A stretch of 18,024 nt of DNA. Source: Paraglomus occultum (Eukaryota; Glomeromycota; Glomeromycetes; Paraglomerales; Paraglomeraceae). Below, piece after piece: positions 1 to 10,013 of this stretch; the stretch's first letter is position 1; each line of letters opens with the position of its first letter. Made by a program: the position numbers and the translations under genes. The DNA is taken from positions 1 through 18,024 of the forward strand of contig CAJVPJ010000726.1 in NCBI GenBank assembly GCA_910592205.1, read 5' to 3'. The notes below the pieces were generated by a model. That model searched no databases. It was not told the DNA's origin and saw only the letters and a list, made by a program, of their open reading frames with translations.

Positions 1-1197
1 TGACTCCGTGCCTGCATTTCGTCCTAGTTAGTTTGACTGCAGATTGCAACTAGTTTGCTAAAACAAATAATATTATACTACTTACCAGACTAGCGAAAAA
101 GTATGTCAAATTGAGGTGATTATTGTTTAGCAGAATAAGTAGTATATGAATTCAACAAATTTTGTTTTGTCTGTTCCTTACCATTGTCTGTCATCATGAT
201 AAAAAAAAAGGGGGGGAGGTCCATGAGTATTTAGCATATCCACAGAATCATCAAATCCACTTAATGTAACTTACATATGTCTTTCCTGAACTCGTTTGAC
301 CGTAAGCAAAAACGGTACCTTTAATAAGATCATAATTGCACAAAAGTAATTACTAATGACATTTCTTGGTCGGAAGCGTTTGGTACAAAATTCGACTAGA
401 CACCAAGATAGCAAAGCAACGAAACGTCTAACAGCCGAATAAACATCGGCTGATTTGTCCTAGCTTATGTCAGTCACAAAGACGCTTGTTCATAGCATGT
501 GCATTACTTGCATTTTGGTAAGAATCATTACAACCCGTCATCAGACCCGAGTTGATTCCACTACCAAACGCTTTGAAATCAATGAACCACTCCACTAACC
601 ATTATATCCTTCCATCGTGGCACTAATGAATACGCATAAACAGATTAGTCCAACAGTTACAATAGACTATCATGCCACACACAAACAGCAGCGATTCACC
701 GAATACTTACAGCACGGTTTCCTGTATTCCTTTTTGAAATAGCGAACGATTATCACTACCCACAAATACTTCATCTACAATGCAAAAAAAAGTAATTAAC
801 AACAAGACACACTTTGGTTTACTCTTTCTCATTCCCGCCGTTTAATATTACGCCGATCAATATAGTTACCATAATAATACTCTGCACGCGGCCGCCTATA
901 GCGCTCTGCGTAGGCAGCGTCTAAACAAATTCGACCGCTGTCCTTGTCTACTTCCCAAACGTCGGTCTCGCCACGGTTAAGCTCAACGTCATTAGGTGGA
1001 CGCACTCGTACTGTGACTTGTACATTCTGACGATTAGTTCCTGGCGTCGTCGTTGGTGTGATTGGTGTCTCTGAGCGCGGTGGAGTGGAGCTGGTAGGTG
1101 TTGTTGGATAGGAGTAGGTTGGTGACGGTGCCGGGCTTGGTGTTTGTTGTATGTGTGGACTACGTGCCCGCGTTGGTGTACGTTTTAAAGCAGACAT
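1..1197 (-). CDS. Kinesin motor protein, N-terminal part (kinesin-7/CENP-E-like), truncated by the window edge
   Basis: ATP-driven microtubule motor; only the first 160 codons are present. Exons, all on the complement: 1197-870, 774-711, 622-600, 318-275, 187-182, 89-86, 11-1 (continues left). Every junction has GT donor, AG acceptor and matching phase. Residues 1-56 are a Ser/Thr/Pro-rich basic extension. The motor core starts at 58 (NVQVTVRVRPP). The GET..W stretch (77-81) and DEVF (110-113) follow, then GYNGTVFAYGQ and the P-loop GQTSSGKT at 145-152, then YTMSGTES. The GET..W plus GYNGT.FAYGQT.SGKTYTM pattern is closest to kinesin-7/CENP-E as I know the family; the S/T/P-rich N-terminus also recalls fungal Kip2/KipA/Tea2. 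The subfamily is inferred, the kinesin assignment is firm. The start is the ATG at 1197, the first methionine ahead of the motor; an upstream exon cannot be excluded. Microtubule-binding and neck regions lie outside the window. Confidence 0.93.
86..89 (-). other. 4-nt micro-exon of the kinesin gene (TCTG)
   Basis: On the complement, TTTTTCGCTAG precedes TCTG, which is followed by a consensus donor GTAAGT. Joined to exon 5 (phase 0) and to the exon entering at 11, it gives T-M-S-G-T-E-S, a kinesin-like continuation after the P-loop. Leaving it out puts the next exon in the wrong phase. The call rests on splice signals and frame only, with no transcript evidence. Confidence 0.6.
182..187 (-). 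other. 6-nt micro-exon of the kinesin gene (codes Thr-Met)
   Basis: On the complement the intron from 274 ends in a T-rich tract and GACAG, is followed by ACAATG, and then by the donor GTAAGG. The exon is in phase 0 and supplies the TM that follows GKTY in kinesin motors. Skipping it loses this conserved dipeptide; reading through it meets a stop within about 12 codons. Confidence 0.75.
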
Positions 1198-1977
1198 CTA
1201 TGAATGGAATTAGAAAGGATTAAAAGGATAGAGAGGGCGAGAGGGGAAAAGTGTATATTTTTGGAAAAGTGTTTATTGCGCCTGGATTGTATCGAAATTG
1301 TCTCCGCATTCACGTGAGGATAAACAATTACCTGCATAAATGGTAAATAATAAATAATTTATAACTAAACCAAAGCAAGTAAAAAAAAATTCACGCATCG
1401 GGTCACCATTGGTCGAATTTTTTATAATGGACATTTGTGAATGGTCTCTTTGAAATGACGTAAATGTATACCGTAGATTTGGAATTTAATACGAAGCTGA
1501 ACGAGATGGAATGCTTGCATCAAGACACAACAGGACATATCAATAAATCACAACAGCAATGTGATGCTTTATACTAGAGCAGAGATTACGCAAAATTTTG
1601 AGCTTTTTCTTTTTCTTTCGAAACTTGTAATTATTTGTTGTTGCGTGCTAGCTAATTTGTTGACATTCATGTTGCTGTGAGAGTAATATTTTGGATGTGG
1701 CCAAACTGTAAATTTACTGTTCGATAAAACAGGCCATTATTTGGAATTCTAACCAGGCAAAGACTTTTACGAGTCTGCTGGATATGTAAATGGATTAGCG
1801 AGTGAGTAAATAAAATGGTAATGTCATTCAGAAAACTTTTTTGGAGCTAAAGATGTTCAATAAGACCATTATTAGCATTATTGTCATGGCTGTCTTTATT
1901 GTTAGTAAGTTTCAATACTGGATTAATTTAATGAGCTATATTAATATTAGTACTCTGCTTTAAAACTCTATTATTAT

Positions 1978-2062
1978 GCGTTTCCGAAATGTCTTCTATG
2001 TATCACATAAATTTATTGGTGCATGGATTATGGATTATTGTAATGTGACAATTCCGAAACGC
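1978..2062. repeat. Imperfect inverted repeat (GCGTTTCCGAA / TTCCGAAACGC)
   Basis: The left arm GCGTTTCCGAA at 1978-1988 and the right arm TTCCGAAACGC at 2052-2062 are complementary at all but one position, about 60 nt apart. It lies just outside a second, perfect inverted repeat (2071-2172), so the two may be parts of one degenerate miniature element. The function is unknown. Confidence 0.4.
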
Positions 2063-2070
2063 TAGAACGC

Positions 2071-2172
2071 CGTAATAGTAATAGTAATAGTAACATTATT
2101 ATTATCAGAAATTTATCCGAAATACTTTCTTTTCTCACAGAGATTATACTAAAAAAACCTATTACTATTACG
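2071..2172. repeat. Perfect 14-bp inverted repeat built on GTAATAGTAATAG
   Basis: CGTAATAGTAATAG (2071-2084) is matched exactly by its reverse complement CTATTACTATTACG (2159-2172), with about 74 nt between. The left arm runs on as further TAATAG units to about 2090. The layout resembles the ends of a small non-autonomous transposon (MITE). I see no clean target-site duplication, so this stays a structural description. Confidence 0.55.
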
Positions 2173-2270
2173 CTGTCAAATGCGTGTAACATGCCGGATA
2201 ACATCCCGATTATCCGAAATTAAAATGATTATTATGAGGCCATTGTTGTTACAATCTTAGAATTAGATAT

Positions 2271-3220
2271 GCCAGTGGTACAGTCTCTGTTTGATAGTTT
2301 ATCAAACAACAGAGAGAACGCAAGCCAGTCTGTACGAACGTAGAACGCTTCTTTAGCGGTCTTGCGTTATGCAATATAGTTTACGCAAGTGGCACGACGT
2401 TACATAATACGGACGGCTTCTCGCACTCAATCATCTAGAATGCTTTCACCGTTGACCAACAACCTGTTGCAGCAAATATTAAATTGCAAAATTTTTTATC
2501 ATAATTTCGCGCAATGTAAAGTCACGTACATTCCTGCAGGCGTATGTCCATTACCATTACGCCTTGTGCCACATGCTCTGCAGACATATCCTTTTCCATG
2601 TGTGCCGCTGACCAGTAACTTGCCATGTTATGTTAAAGATGGTTGAGTCGTAGATGAATATCTGAACACATCTGACCGGACCATATTCACTTTTTATGCT
2701 AAACGCTGAAAATCCTTTTGTTTGTTTTTTTTCTAATTTATTCTATACCATGTCTAAAAGTAGCGCTATAGGCGCAACAGCTAGTAGTTCAGCCCCAAAT
2801 TTTTACTATCACAGAATGATTTTTATAAAATGCTGCCTGTTCCTGTTGGTAATATTGGAAATGTTCCATTGCATGGGACGAGACGTTTCAGCGCCAGTTT
2901 CACGAAATCTTGTATCATGTCATATCGCGATATTGTGTACTTGGGATGACTACAATTTTGCGATTAGAGTATCCAAACGGTCACCCTCCGGTGATGACTC
3001 CATCTGAATAAAATAAAACGCTGGAATGTTTCATATAAAATGTGTGGCAAAAATAAAAAGGGACAACTACAACGTCCTGCACTTACGTAGAGGCATGCAT
3101 GAGATCATGTTTCAATTAATGATCTGCGAAATGCATATGCACTCTCGCTCGCTCGAACATTATAGTTACATTATAATAGCGTATCATAACTGCAAAGAAT
3201 CACAGAGTTGTTAAATTCTG
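2271..3220. other. Region without a confirmed gene; possible decayed coding relics on the minus strand
   Basis: Several short open stretches exist but none has a recognised protein family. The most protein-like are on the complement. One opens at 2627 and ends with TGA at 2499; it encodes a 42-residue piece with VCRACGT and a closing HC pair, a possible metal-binding pattern. Another begins with ATG at 3003 (MESSPEGDRLDTLIAKL, then a stop). Plus-strand frames of 85-103 codons in the same interval have no family features and are about as long as expected by chance in AT-rich DNA. Confidence 0.35.
2285..2314. repeat. Short hairpin-forming sequence
   Basis: GTTTGATA (2289-2296) and TATCAAAC (2300-2307) form an 8-bp stem with a 3-nt loop. 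CTCT (2285-2288) and AGAG (2311-2314) can extend it after a 3-nt bulge. No T-run follows and no neighbouring gene explains it. Confidence 0.4.
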
Positions 3221-6200
3221 AGGATTTTTCTTTGTAATTTTACGATGAATAAATATTGAACGTCATAACGTGTAAAATAGTACAAACGCAGACTATGGTT
3301 AGAACTTTCTACGAGTTATGCATAGTTTAGGGGGTATCGGAGATTTTGAGTAACTCATTAGATAACGTGCGGCTGGAGTTAACGTAGTACAAATTAATAA
3401 AGAAGAGGGGAAACCTATTCTGTTATAAATGATGGCCGGCTAATGCTGGTAACACGTAATTTTGTGGAAGATTGAAGCAAAGCTGTTGATTGTAATGTTT
3501 GTTTAGATATACAGTATTCATTATGCGCCATACCCGCTAATTTGGTTGTTTTACACGTAAAAGCCAAGTCAATCGAAGCTATTTTGTTTCAGATAATAAG
3601 GCTAAGATGATGATTTAACATTACTATTGTTGTATTCATAACCGACATTAGCAAGACCTTAGATCTCGATGATTATCGAGTCGCTTGATAGGTAACAAAA
3701 CAATCAGGGTCACCCATGTGTGCTTAATGAAGACCTCGTAAATCTTAATTCGAGTTTTTACATCTATTTCTTCTAATGGAATTGGTTTGGAGTTGGAAAA
3801 AATTCACCGACTGAACGCGTTTATAAGGAAATCCTGATCTACCAATAGTAATGAAAGACATTTTCACTTTTACCAGCGATTAAGATATCTTTGAATTATA
3901 AATAAATAAAAATTTTTATTAGAATATAAGAAACTAGCCCGACTGTAAGGAATTGTAATCCAATAAATAATTTAAACGAGCTAACGATGCCTTTCTTTTT
4001 TTTATTTCAGCAATGCGCATTGGAAACAGATTGGAACAGAATACGCGTAGCTCTTTCCAAATTGTCGTCACGTTAAATGCATAATATACCGTATTTTCCC
4101 GATAAATAAACAACATTTCGGAAAAATTAAAAAATTTTAAATACATAAATAAAATAATAAATAATTTCTTTCGTTTTGCTATACTACCCCGAAATATCAA
4201 AAAAAATGTTGCTTATTTTTGGAAGAATAATTATGTCTTACATTGTGACCAAGCTCAAGATTATACGTGTACGTGTACGTGTTCTGATGTTCCACCCAAT
4301 TCATGATACTCTTTCCAGTCATGTTTTAAACGTTAGGATATTTATACCCCTTTAAAGTTGCATTTTGATGAAATTAAAATTTGCTAATATGCTTTGGTAT
4401 TTGATTACAAATCCATAAGTGCTTACACAAGTGTTTGTAGAAATACGTGTATATATCAAGCAACATCAACAGCAATTGGTCAATCGTGACAAGTAAGGCT
4501 CATCGTTGATTTTTCAATCTTGCTGGTCATATTTGCTTATCAGTCGCAAAGTATGTTTCCCAGCTGATCCTTTGGCGATTCTAATTTTCCCATCGTTCAA
4601 TTATGCTTCCATCATAGGAAATTTTGAGGGCAAACAAGCACTGGCAACAAGTCTATCACCAATAATGTGTACCCATCAATGTCTGTATTGAGCAATATAT
4701 CCCCAGTCATAGGAAGCAAGCCGTTCTATTGCATCAGCTGGAATTTGACCAGAGAGCCAGTAAAAAGTTGTTTGCGAGTTGAAGCTATATCGTACATTGT
4801 AAAACAAACGGTTCGGTCACTGCTGATTGCTGCCTAATACACGATAATAGTCAACTCCACAACATGGGAATGTTAACCAAGACAATAACTTATCAAAAAC
4901 CGAAACAAAATTTATTCGCCAGGTATTAAAACATGTGCGAAACAACAATTTGATGATAAAAAACTGAATCGGATCCATAATTTTGTTCAACAAAATGACG
5001 TTTCAAATTAATAATTTGTTCAACAATCAAAAGGATGTTGCTGCATCTACAATAAGAAATTTTTATCTTTGAAGAACAATGCCATGGAAAAAGACTATTG
5101 AGACAGATAAAAAAAATGAAATAAAGAAATAGATGAAAGTAATAATATACAGCGTGTAACAAAAACACGGCGTCCGTTAATCGAATTTAAATAAGGAAGC
5201 GTGTGTTGATCATTATAATTAATCTGTTTGTTTATTTACGCAAATTTAATAAACGCGTTTGTGAAGTAGAACTTGTATTTAAATTGAGTTTACAGAAATT
5301 GAATTTTGTTGCAAACCAAACTTTATGAATGTGTTTTTACAACAGTAAGTCAAAGATTGTAAGAAACTGTCTCTGTTGATTGGTCGTTCAATTCGTGAAA
5401 CTATTTCGTTTTTCTTACCTTAATTATAAGTTGGTGTTAACTGATTGTTATCTTTTGTTCTTTTTGATAAAATTTACAAGTAATTTTTTCTATCTAGATA
5501 GTCTCCGATTATTGATTTTAAAAACTTGTAAACCTTTTTTTTTAAAAAAATACTTTTGTTGTAATTTTTTGGTTTCGCAGTGATTTAGTGTAAGCTAATA
5601 CTAATATTAAAGTTCTTTATATACTTTTACATTAAATTCATCTTTATTCCGGTCACATTCTGGCATGATAGATTTAAACATTATTAATGTCATCAGTCAC
5701 ACTGGCCAATTTTCGCTTTGTCTGGTTTTGTTGCAGTCTGCCTCATTTAAGATGAAGGATAAGCATTTGAATTCTTCTTAATTATATTAGCCTATAGTAA
5801 TAGTAACGATGACGTATATAACTTGGGCTTTTCAAAATCACATAATAATGATTCCTTAATGTTAAATCAAAAAGTTATCATTGATCATTTACATATCGCA
5901 AATTAGCAAAGGACTATTTAGTCATCTTTTATTATTATGTTATCGTAAGTTACAGCAATAGTCGTCTTTGGACAACTTTTTTGGTAATATATATTCACAG
6001 TACATCTTTAATATTAATTCGGACGATAGTTGGTGTCCAGGATTATTAATATTAATAAAGTTGACCGTAGTATTACCTAGGCAGACTCGATAAGTTTTGG
6101 TCAACTCGGTACAGCCAATATCAGTGAAAAGTAAAACGAGGCTTTCACAATTATTTGCATTGCATTTCTAAATAAAGTTTTCACTACATTAGTCATGTGG

Positions 6201-6296
6201 TTTTCGATGATATCCCTGAATTTTGAGAGTGAATTGATTGGACGCTTTTTACCAAATAATACGTCCCCAACCACAACTCTAATTCATATTGACACA
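3221..6296. other. AT-rich intergenic region upstream of EMC2
   Basis: About 3 kb of AT-rich sequence with many homopolymer runs. Open frames of 60-90 codons occur, for example on the complement at 4200-3934 and 5168-4926. Their products are dominated by Phe, Leu, Ile, Tyr and Lys, as AT-rich non-coding DNA gives, and match no family I know. A CCAAT word at 6114-6118, within the last 200 bases, could belong to the EMC2 promoter, but this is only a word match. Confidence 0.55.
4265..4282. repeat. Short tandem repeat (ACGTGT)x3
   Basis: Three perfect copies of the 6-nt unit ACGTGT lie head to tail. It is a small microsatellite in gene-free sequence and no function can be inferred. Confidence 0.7.
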
Positions 6297-7566
6297 ATGC
6301 ATAGTTATAGCACAGCCGTTTCTACACTTCATGAACTTCGAAAGTCGGGCGAAAGGAAGCCTGATTTAGTTGTATCTCTAGGACAAACATTGATTGATGG
6401 TGGACTGACCAGGAAACTCGGCGACGAAGGTTAGGTTTGTCAATTTAGGCACGTTTTATGTTTGATTCGACTGTAATCAATAGGTTTTTTTTATAGCGTG
6501 GTCCGTGTATGAACAAATTTTCATTGCTGCCCTTGATGTCGGAAGAGATGATTTGGCAAAGGTAAAATTTTCATAGAGGGTGAGCATATGAGGCTGTCAA
6601 CACATCAAATCGCTCATTTATGCGTATTTATCAATGCTTTTGTCATCAAGACATGCCTCGAGCGTTTGGAAAAGAGGTTTCCAGACTCACCCAGGGTAGA
6701 GCTGTTGTTGGGTATGAAATATGAAGCGGAGAAGAAACTCGATCAGGCACTGTCTATTTACGAAAAAATATTGAACGAGGACGAAACCAATATGGTATTG
6801 TATATCTATTGTCGCTATAACCCATCTAGCCCAGAAACATGTACGATCTAATTTACTCTTTGGGGGACGCTTCCAAATAGCCAGTTGAGAAAAGAAAGAT
6901 TGCGTTGTACAAGACAATGGGACATAATCAGGAAGCTATCAATGCTCTAGTGAGATTTCTCGATGTTTACTACAACGATGTTGAAGCATGGCTCGAATTG
7001 GCATCGCTGTATCTACGTCAGCATCTGTAGGTATTGACATTCGTTTCGTTTTGTCTTTTGTATTGTACATGCGTGAATAAACGCGGGATACAATTATTCG
7101 ATACAGGTATCAACAAGCCGCATTCTGTCTGGAAGAATTAATTCTGCTTCAGCCACAGAATCACTTTTATCATTTGAAGTATGCCGAAGTGTTATACACC
7201 AGTGACAATATCCCATTGGCATTGAAGGAATATTGTAGGGTCATCGAGCTGTGCGATGATTATGTGAGAGCGTTATATGGAATCAAACTGGTGAGCATAC
7301 ACAAAATCGATGCATGGATTTTAACGCGATTTCTATAATATATTATTATGCAATAACGCCTCTAATTACCATTCATACAGTGCACGTATAAATTGCTTAA
7401 TGCATCATCATCCGCATCCTCTTCAAAGATAACGGGAAACACCGATTCCCATACGTTATCCGTTCTCAACGAATTAGCAACCGAAAGATTGCTTCACGTT
7501 TACAGTCATAAAAAATGCTCAAAGGTTATAAAAGATGTCGTTCGAGAATGGTTGCAGAATTACTAA
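6297..7566 (+). CDS. EMC2: ER membrane protein complex subunit 2 (EMC2), complete
   Basis: EMC2 is the cytosolic TPR subunit of the EMC, which inserts tail-anchored and multi-pass proteins into the ER membrane. Exons: 6297-6429, 6497-6561, 6651-6794, 6881-7026, 7107-7290, 7381-7566; introns are 67-90 nt, all GT-AG, phases consistent. The product is 285 aa, near the roughly 300 aa usual for the family. Recognisable blocks in order: KLGDEAWSVYEQIFIAALDV, GRDDLAKTCLERLEKRFPDS, GMKYEAEKKLDQALSIYEKI, VEKRKIALYK, EAWLELASLYLRQHLYQQAA, FCLEELILLQPQNHFYHLKY and AEVLYTSDNIPLALKEY. These match animal EMC2 motifs such as LGDD, GRDDLA, RKRKIA and KAAFCLEEL. Start: the ATG at 6297 gives about the same N-terminal length as the animal protein. 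In-frame ATGs at 6195 and 6207 would add up to 34 residues with no family match. The C-terminal tail after YALYGIKL-type sequence is shorter than in animals. An ATTAAA at 7676 may act as a polyadenylation signal. Confidence 0.95.
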
Positions 7567-8196
7567 TATGCACAAGATGATAATATCCGGTTGAATATTT
7601 AGTTAACCGTGTTGCGGTACGACTCACAATTAATAATTTCAATAGACGTTATTATAGATGTAATGGAATATGACCATTAAACTTGGACAATATTTTCCAA
7701 ACACGCAAGAGGCGAAAACGTCTCGCCGAGTCGAGTTGTTATTCACATCCAGTAGGACGCTCGGTATTTTTATTTGCAAAAACTATTCGTGCATATGCCA
7801 CCTGCATGGTTGCTATGATAGCAGTTAATGCAGAACCACATAATTTTTATTAAAAGCGAACAGAGAACACCAATGAGCCTTTGAGCCAACAACGAGCAAA
7901 TTGATTCCGAAAACGCAGTGGAACGCTCCAAGCCTCGTTCCGGATAACGCGTTATTTTGACATGATAATAAAAACATAGAACGTGATTTGCTCACGTAAA
8001 AGAATTTCTCGTATAATTATTGTCCGCGCGATCACTTCAATGTCAAGGAGCCCAGGTATCAGGACATGTTTTTTTGAATAGCCGTCAAGGCGTTACGATG
8101 AAGAAGACAGGCTAGTATTGGAACGTTGTTATCAATCAATGCGGTAATTTTGGGGGAGCGACATTATATGCATGCAGTCTTTAAAAAATTGGTGAT

Positions 8197-8216
8197 TTAA
8201 TATTAATATTAATATT
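8197..8216. repeat. Simple repeat TTAATA/TAATAT
   Basis: A run of the 6-nt unit TTAATA over 20 nt, ending in TATT. It is self-complementary and could form a hairpin, but is most simply an AT microsatellite. Confidence 0.65.
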
Positions 8217-8540
8217 GCTTGTAATTCTTTAACATTGTTCGAGTGATTAAAAAATTATTAATGTATAACCTTTTAACCATTTTTATTTTAGCCAATTTTG
8301 TTGCATATTTGAAAGGTTTTCTTTGATATCTACAATTGGCTAAAGCTTATTGCACTAACCGCCAAGACCCTCTCTTAACCTGGAAATTTAACGTGAATTT
8401 CAACTTAATAAGCCATGTGACTTTTACTGTGATCCACGTTTAATTTATTGTAATATAGTAATAGTAATGCGGTGATTTTTTGAATGGCTATTTATGTCAC
8501 TCGTTTAATTTTTGCTGTGATCGTAGATGCTTTCCTGTAG

Positions 8541-8605
8541 GCCGTTACTGTAAACCATTACTGTAAGCCATTACTGTAAGCCATTACTGTAAGCCATTAC
8601 TGTAA
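8541..8605. repeat. 13-bp minisatellite, five tandem copies (GCCATTACTGTAA)
   Basis: Copies start at 8541, 8554, 8567, 8580 and 8593. Copies 3-5 are identical; copy 1 has G for A at position 4 and copy 2 has A for G at position 1. The array ends at GGG (8606). The preceding TTTCCTGTAG looks like a decayed sixth unit. No coding frame runs through it (13 nt is not a codon multiple). Confidence 0.9.
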
Positions 8606-8813
8606 GGGATAATACTCAAATGACCATCTTCGCTTTCATTGGCGGATAGAGAGAGATTTCTCACGTTCAATTGTTCAAAAGACGAAAATATGTATTAAGT
8701 TTCACTTGTGCATCATCAGGGCCTATACCGTCAGTGAGATAGAAAGGAATAACAAGTCTATGAGAAGAGTTCCACTTTGCAATGCATCTGACGTTCTACC
8801 AATAAGATGGCAA

Positions 8814-8867
8814 CTTTTTCTTTTCTTTTTCTTTTCTTTTTCTTTTTTTTTCTTTTCTTTTTTTTTC
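8814..8867. repeat. T/C-only tract (TTTTC repeats)
   Basis: More than 50 nt of T with regularly spaced C (CTTTTT/CTTTT units) and no purine, ending at CGTC. It is a slippage-prone polypyrimidine microsatellite about 130 nt beyond the stop codon of NCS1, so on the transcribed minus strand it would read as an A/G-rich stretch near or beyond the 3' end. Confidence 0.85.
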
Positions 8868-8992
8868 GTCTATTATTCAGATGTTTTAATACAATAATAA
8901 AAATGGCTTCGCCATAAAGCTCTGTTATTACTCAATGGGGGCAGCACTCTAGTACGTGAAAAATTATTATTAAAATTATTCATTCCTTTTTA

Positions 8993-10013
8993 TCACACTA
9001 ATCCATCGTACAAGCTCAAAGCTTGCACAATGGTTGGGTCCTGTTTTGAACCTTCTTGGAATTCTTCCATGCTAAGCTTTCCGTCGTGATTCTAGTTACG
9101 GAAAGGGAAATTTGAAACCATTAAATATGTAGATGCGGCATGGCGTAACAATCGACAAAAATATATATACCAATCTACCTTATCCATAAGAGCAAATATC
9201 TTATCCACTCTTTTCTGTGGAGTATCCTCATCAGCTGGTAATTTAACCATACTGCCAACCATCTTGTAGATAGCGTCCACAATACGTAACATTTCATCTT
9301 GCGTTATGAATCCGTCATTATCAATATCGTAGAGTTGGAAAGCCCCTGTATCAAACGCAATTCATAATTAAAAACGGTTTTCCCATTTCGGATTCATGGA
9401 TTAAATGATACCGGATCGTTACTCACATATTAGCTTCTCCTCGAGTTTTCCCCGCGAAGTGACAGATAGTGCGCATATGAATTCTTTAAAGTCGATAGTA
9501 CCATTCTTGTCTTCGTCAAATACATTAAAAACGTATTCTGCGAACCGCGAGGGATCGCCAAATGGGAAAAATTGTTTGTATATCTTTTGAAACTCTGTCT
9601 TGTCGAGTTCTCCAGATGGACAATCTTTTAAAAAGCCCTTGTACCTAGATGCGAAACAGTAAATGCGAAAGCAAATGGTATACTGGTCAGGAATGTTTTC
9701 ATTCAATGGCGAGACTTACGCTCTCTTCTTCTACCGGTCTATGGTTTACAGCAATTTGTCAAATTGTATGCATAAAAGGCGATAGGTTATTTTGGAATCC
9801 GCTTTCTCACCATTGTTGAAGCTCGTTTTTATTGACTATGTGAGGTTTACGAGATGGAATTAGCAAAGAGGTATTATCGCAGCGGGAGCAATTATCGTTT
9901 TAGAACACATCCCTGTCTACAGATGCAACTTAACACCATTAATACTTACAGTAAGTACACTTTTGCAACTCTTTGAGCTGTTCTTCACTAAGTTTACTCT
10001 GCGATTTACCCAT
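8993..10013 (-). CDS. NCS1: Neuronal calcium sensor 1 / frequenin, complete
   Basis: Small Ca2+-binding switch protein that in fungi activates phosphatidylinositol 4-kinase (Pik1 type) and affects calcium tolerance; it acts on Golgi and plasma membranes through N-myristoylation. Exons on the complement: 10013-9950, 9835-9811, 9644-9427, 9345-9179, 9091-8993; four GT-AG introns of 81-166 nt, phases consistent. The product is 190 aa, exactly the usual NCS-1 length, ending in SLYDGLV. Seen: myristoylation start MGKSQSK; a degenerate first EF-hand with CPSG at 38-41; canonical loops at 73-84 ([12 protein letters not shown]), 109-120 ([12 protein letters not shown]) and 157-168 ([12 protein letters not shown]); and the [20 protein letters not shown] block. 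All Ca2+-coordinating positions in the three loops look intact. Exon 2 is only 25 nt. The last donor is GTAGAT, weaker than the others. Identity is certain. Confidence 0.98.

Larger units (their letters stand above)
1198..2270. other. Intergenic region upstream of the kinesin gene
   Basis: AT-rich, with stop codons dense in all frames and no recognisable protein. The first few hundred bases should hold the kinesin promoter and 5' leader (read leftwards), but I see no clear TATA element. From about 1978 it contains inverted repeats and copies of a TTCCGAAA word (1981, 2052, 2116, 2213), listed separately. Confidence 0.6.
7567..8992. other. Convergent intergenic region between EMC2 and NCS1
   Basis: The 3' ends of EMC2 (plus) and NCS1 (minus) face each other across about 1.4 kb. 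I see no protein family in either strand. The region holds a TTAATA-type simple repeat, a five-copy 13-bp minisatellite and a long T/C-rich tract, listed separately, plus a GTAATAGTAATG word at 8459-8470. Both 3' UTRs must end here, but I cannot place the cleavage sites firmly. Confidence 0.6.

Noticed and set aside
3934-4200. 88-codon ATG frame on the minus strand
   Set aside because: The product is Phe/Leu/Ile/Tyr/Lys-rich as expected from AT-rich non-coding DNA, with no family; the length is within chance expectation.
4926-5583. Hydrophobic open frames (5168-4926 minus; 5380-5583 plus) that could look like membrane proteins
   Set aside because: T-rich DNA gives Phe/Leu-rich frames automatically; the plus one lacks an ATG at its start (it opens at TTG), and neither has splice or promoter context.
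6195-6296. Longer EMC2 start at ATG 6195
   Set aside because: The extra 34 residues have no match to the family, and the ATG at 6297 gives the usual N-terminal length; kept only as an alternative.
9405-9590. Plus-strand frame opposite NCS1 exon 3
   Set aside because: Antisense shadow of a certain exon.
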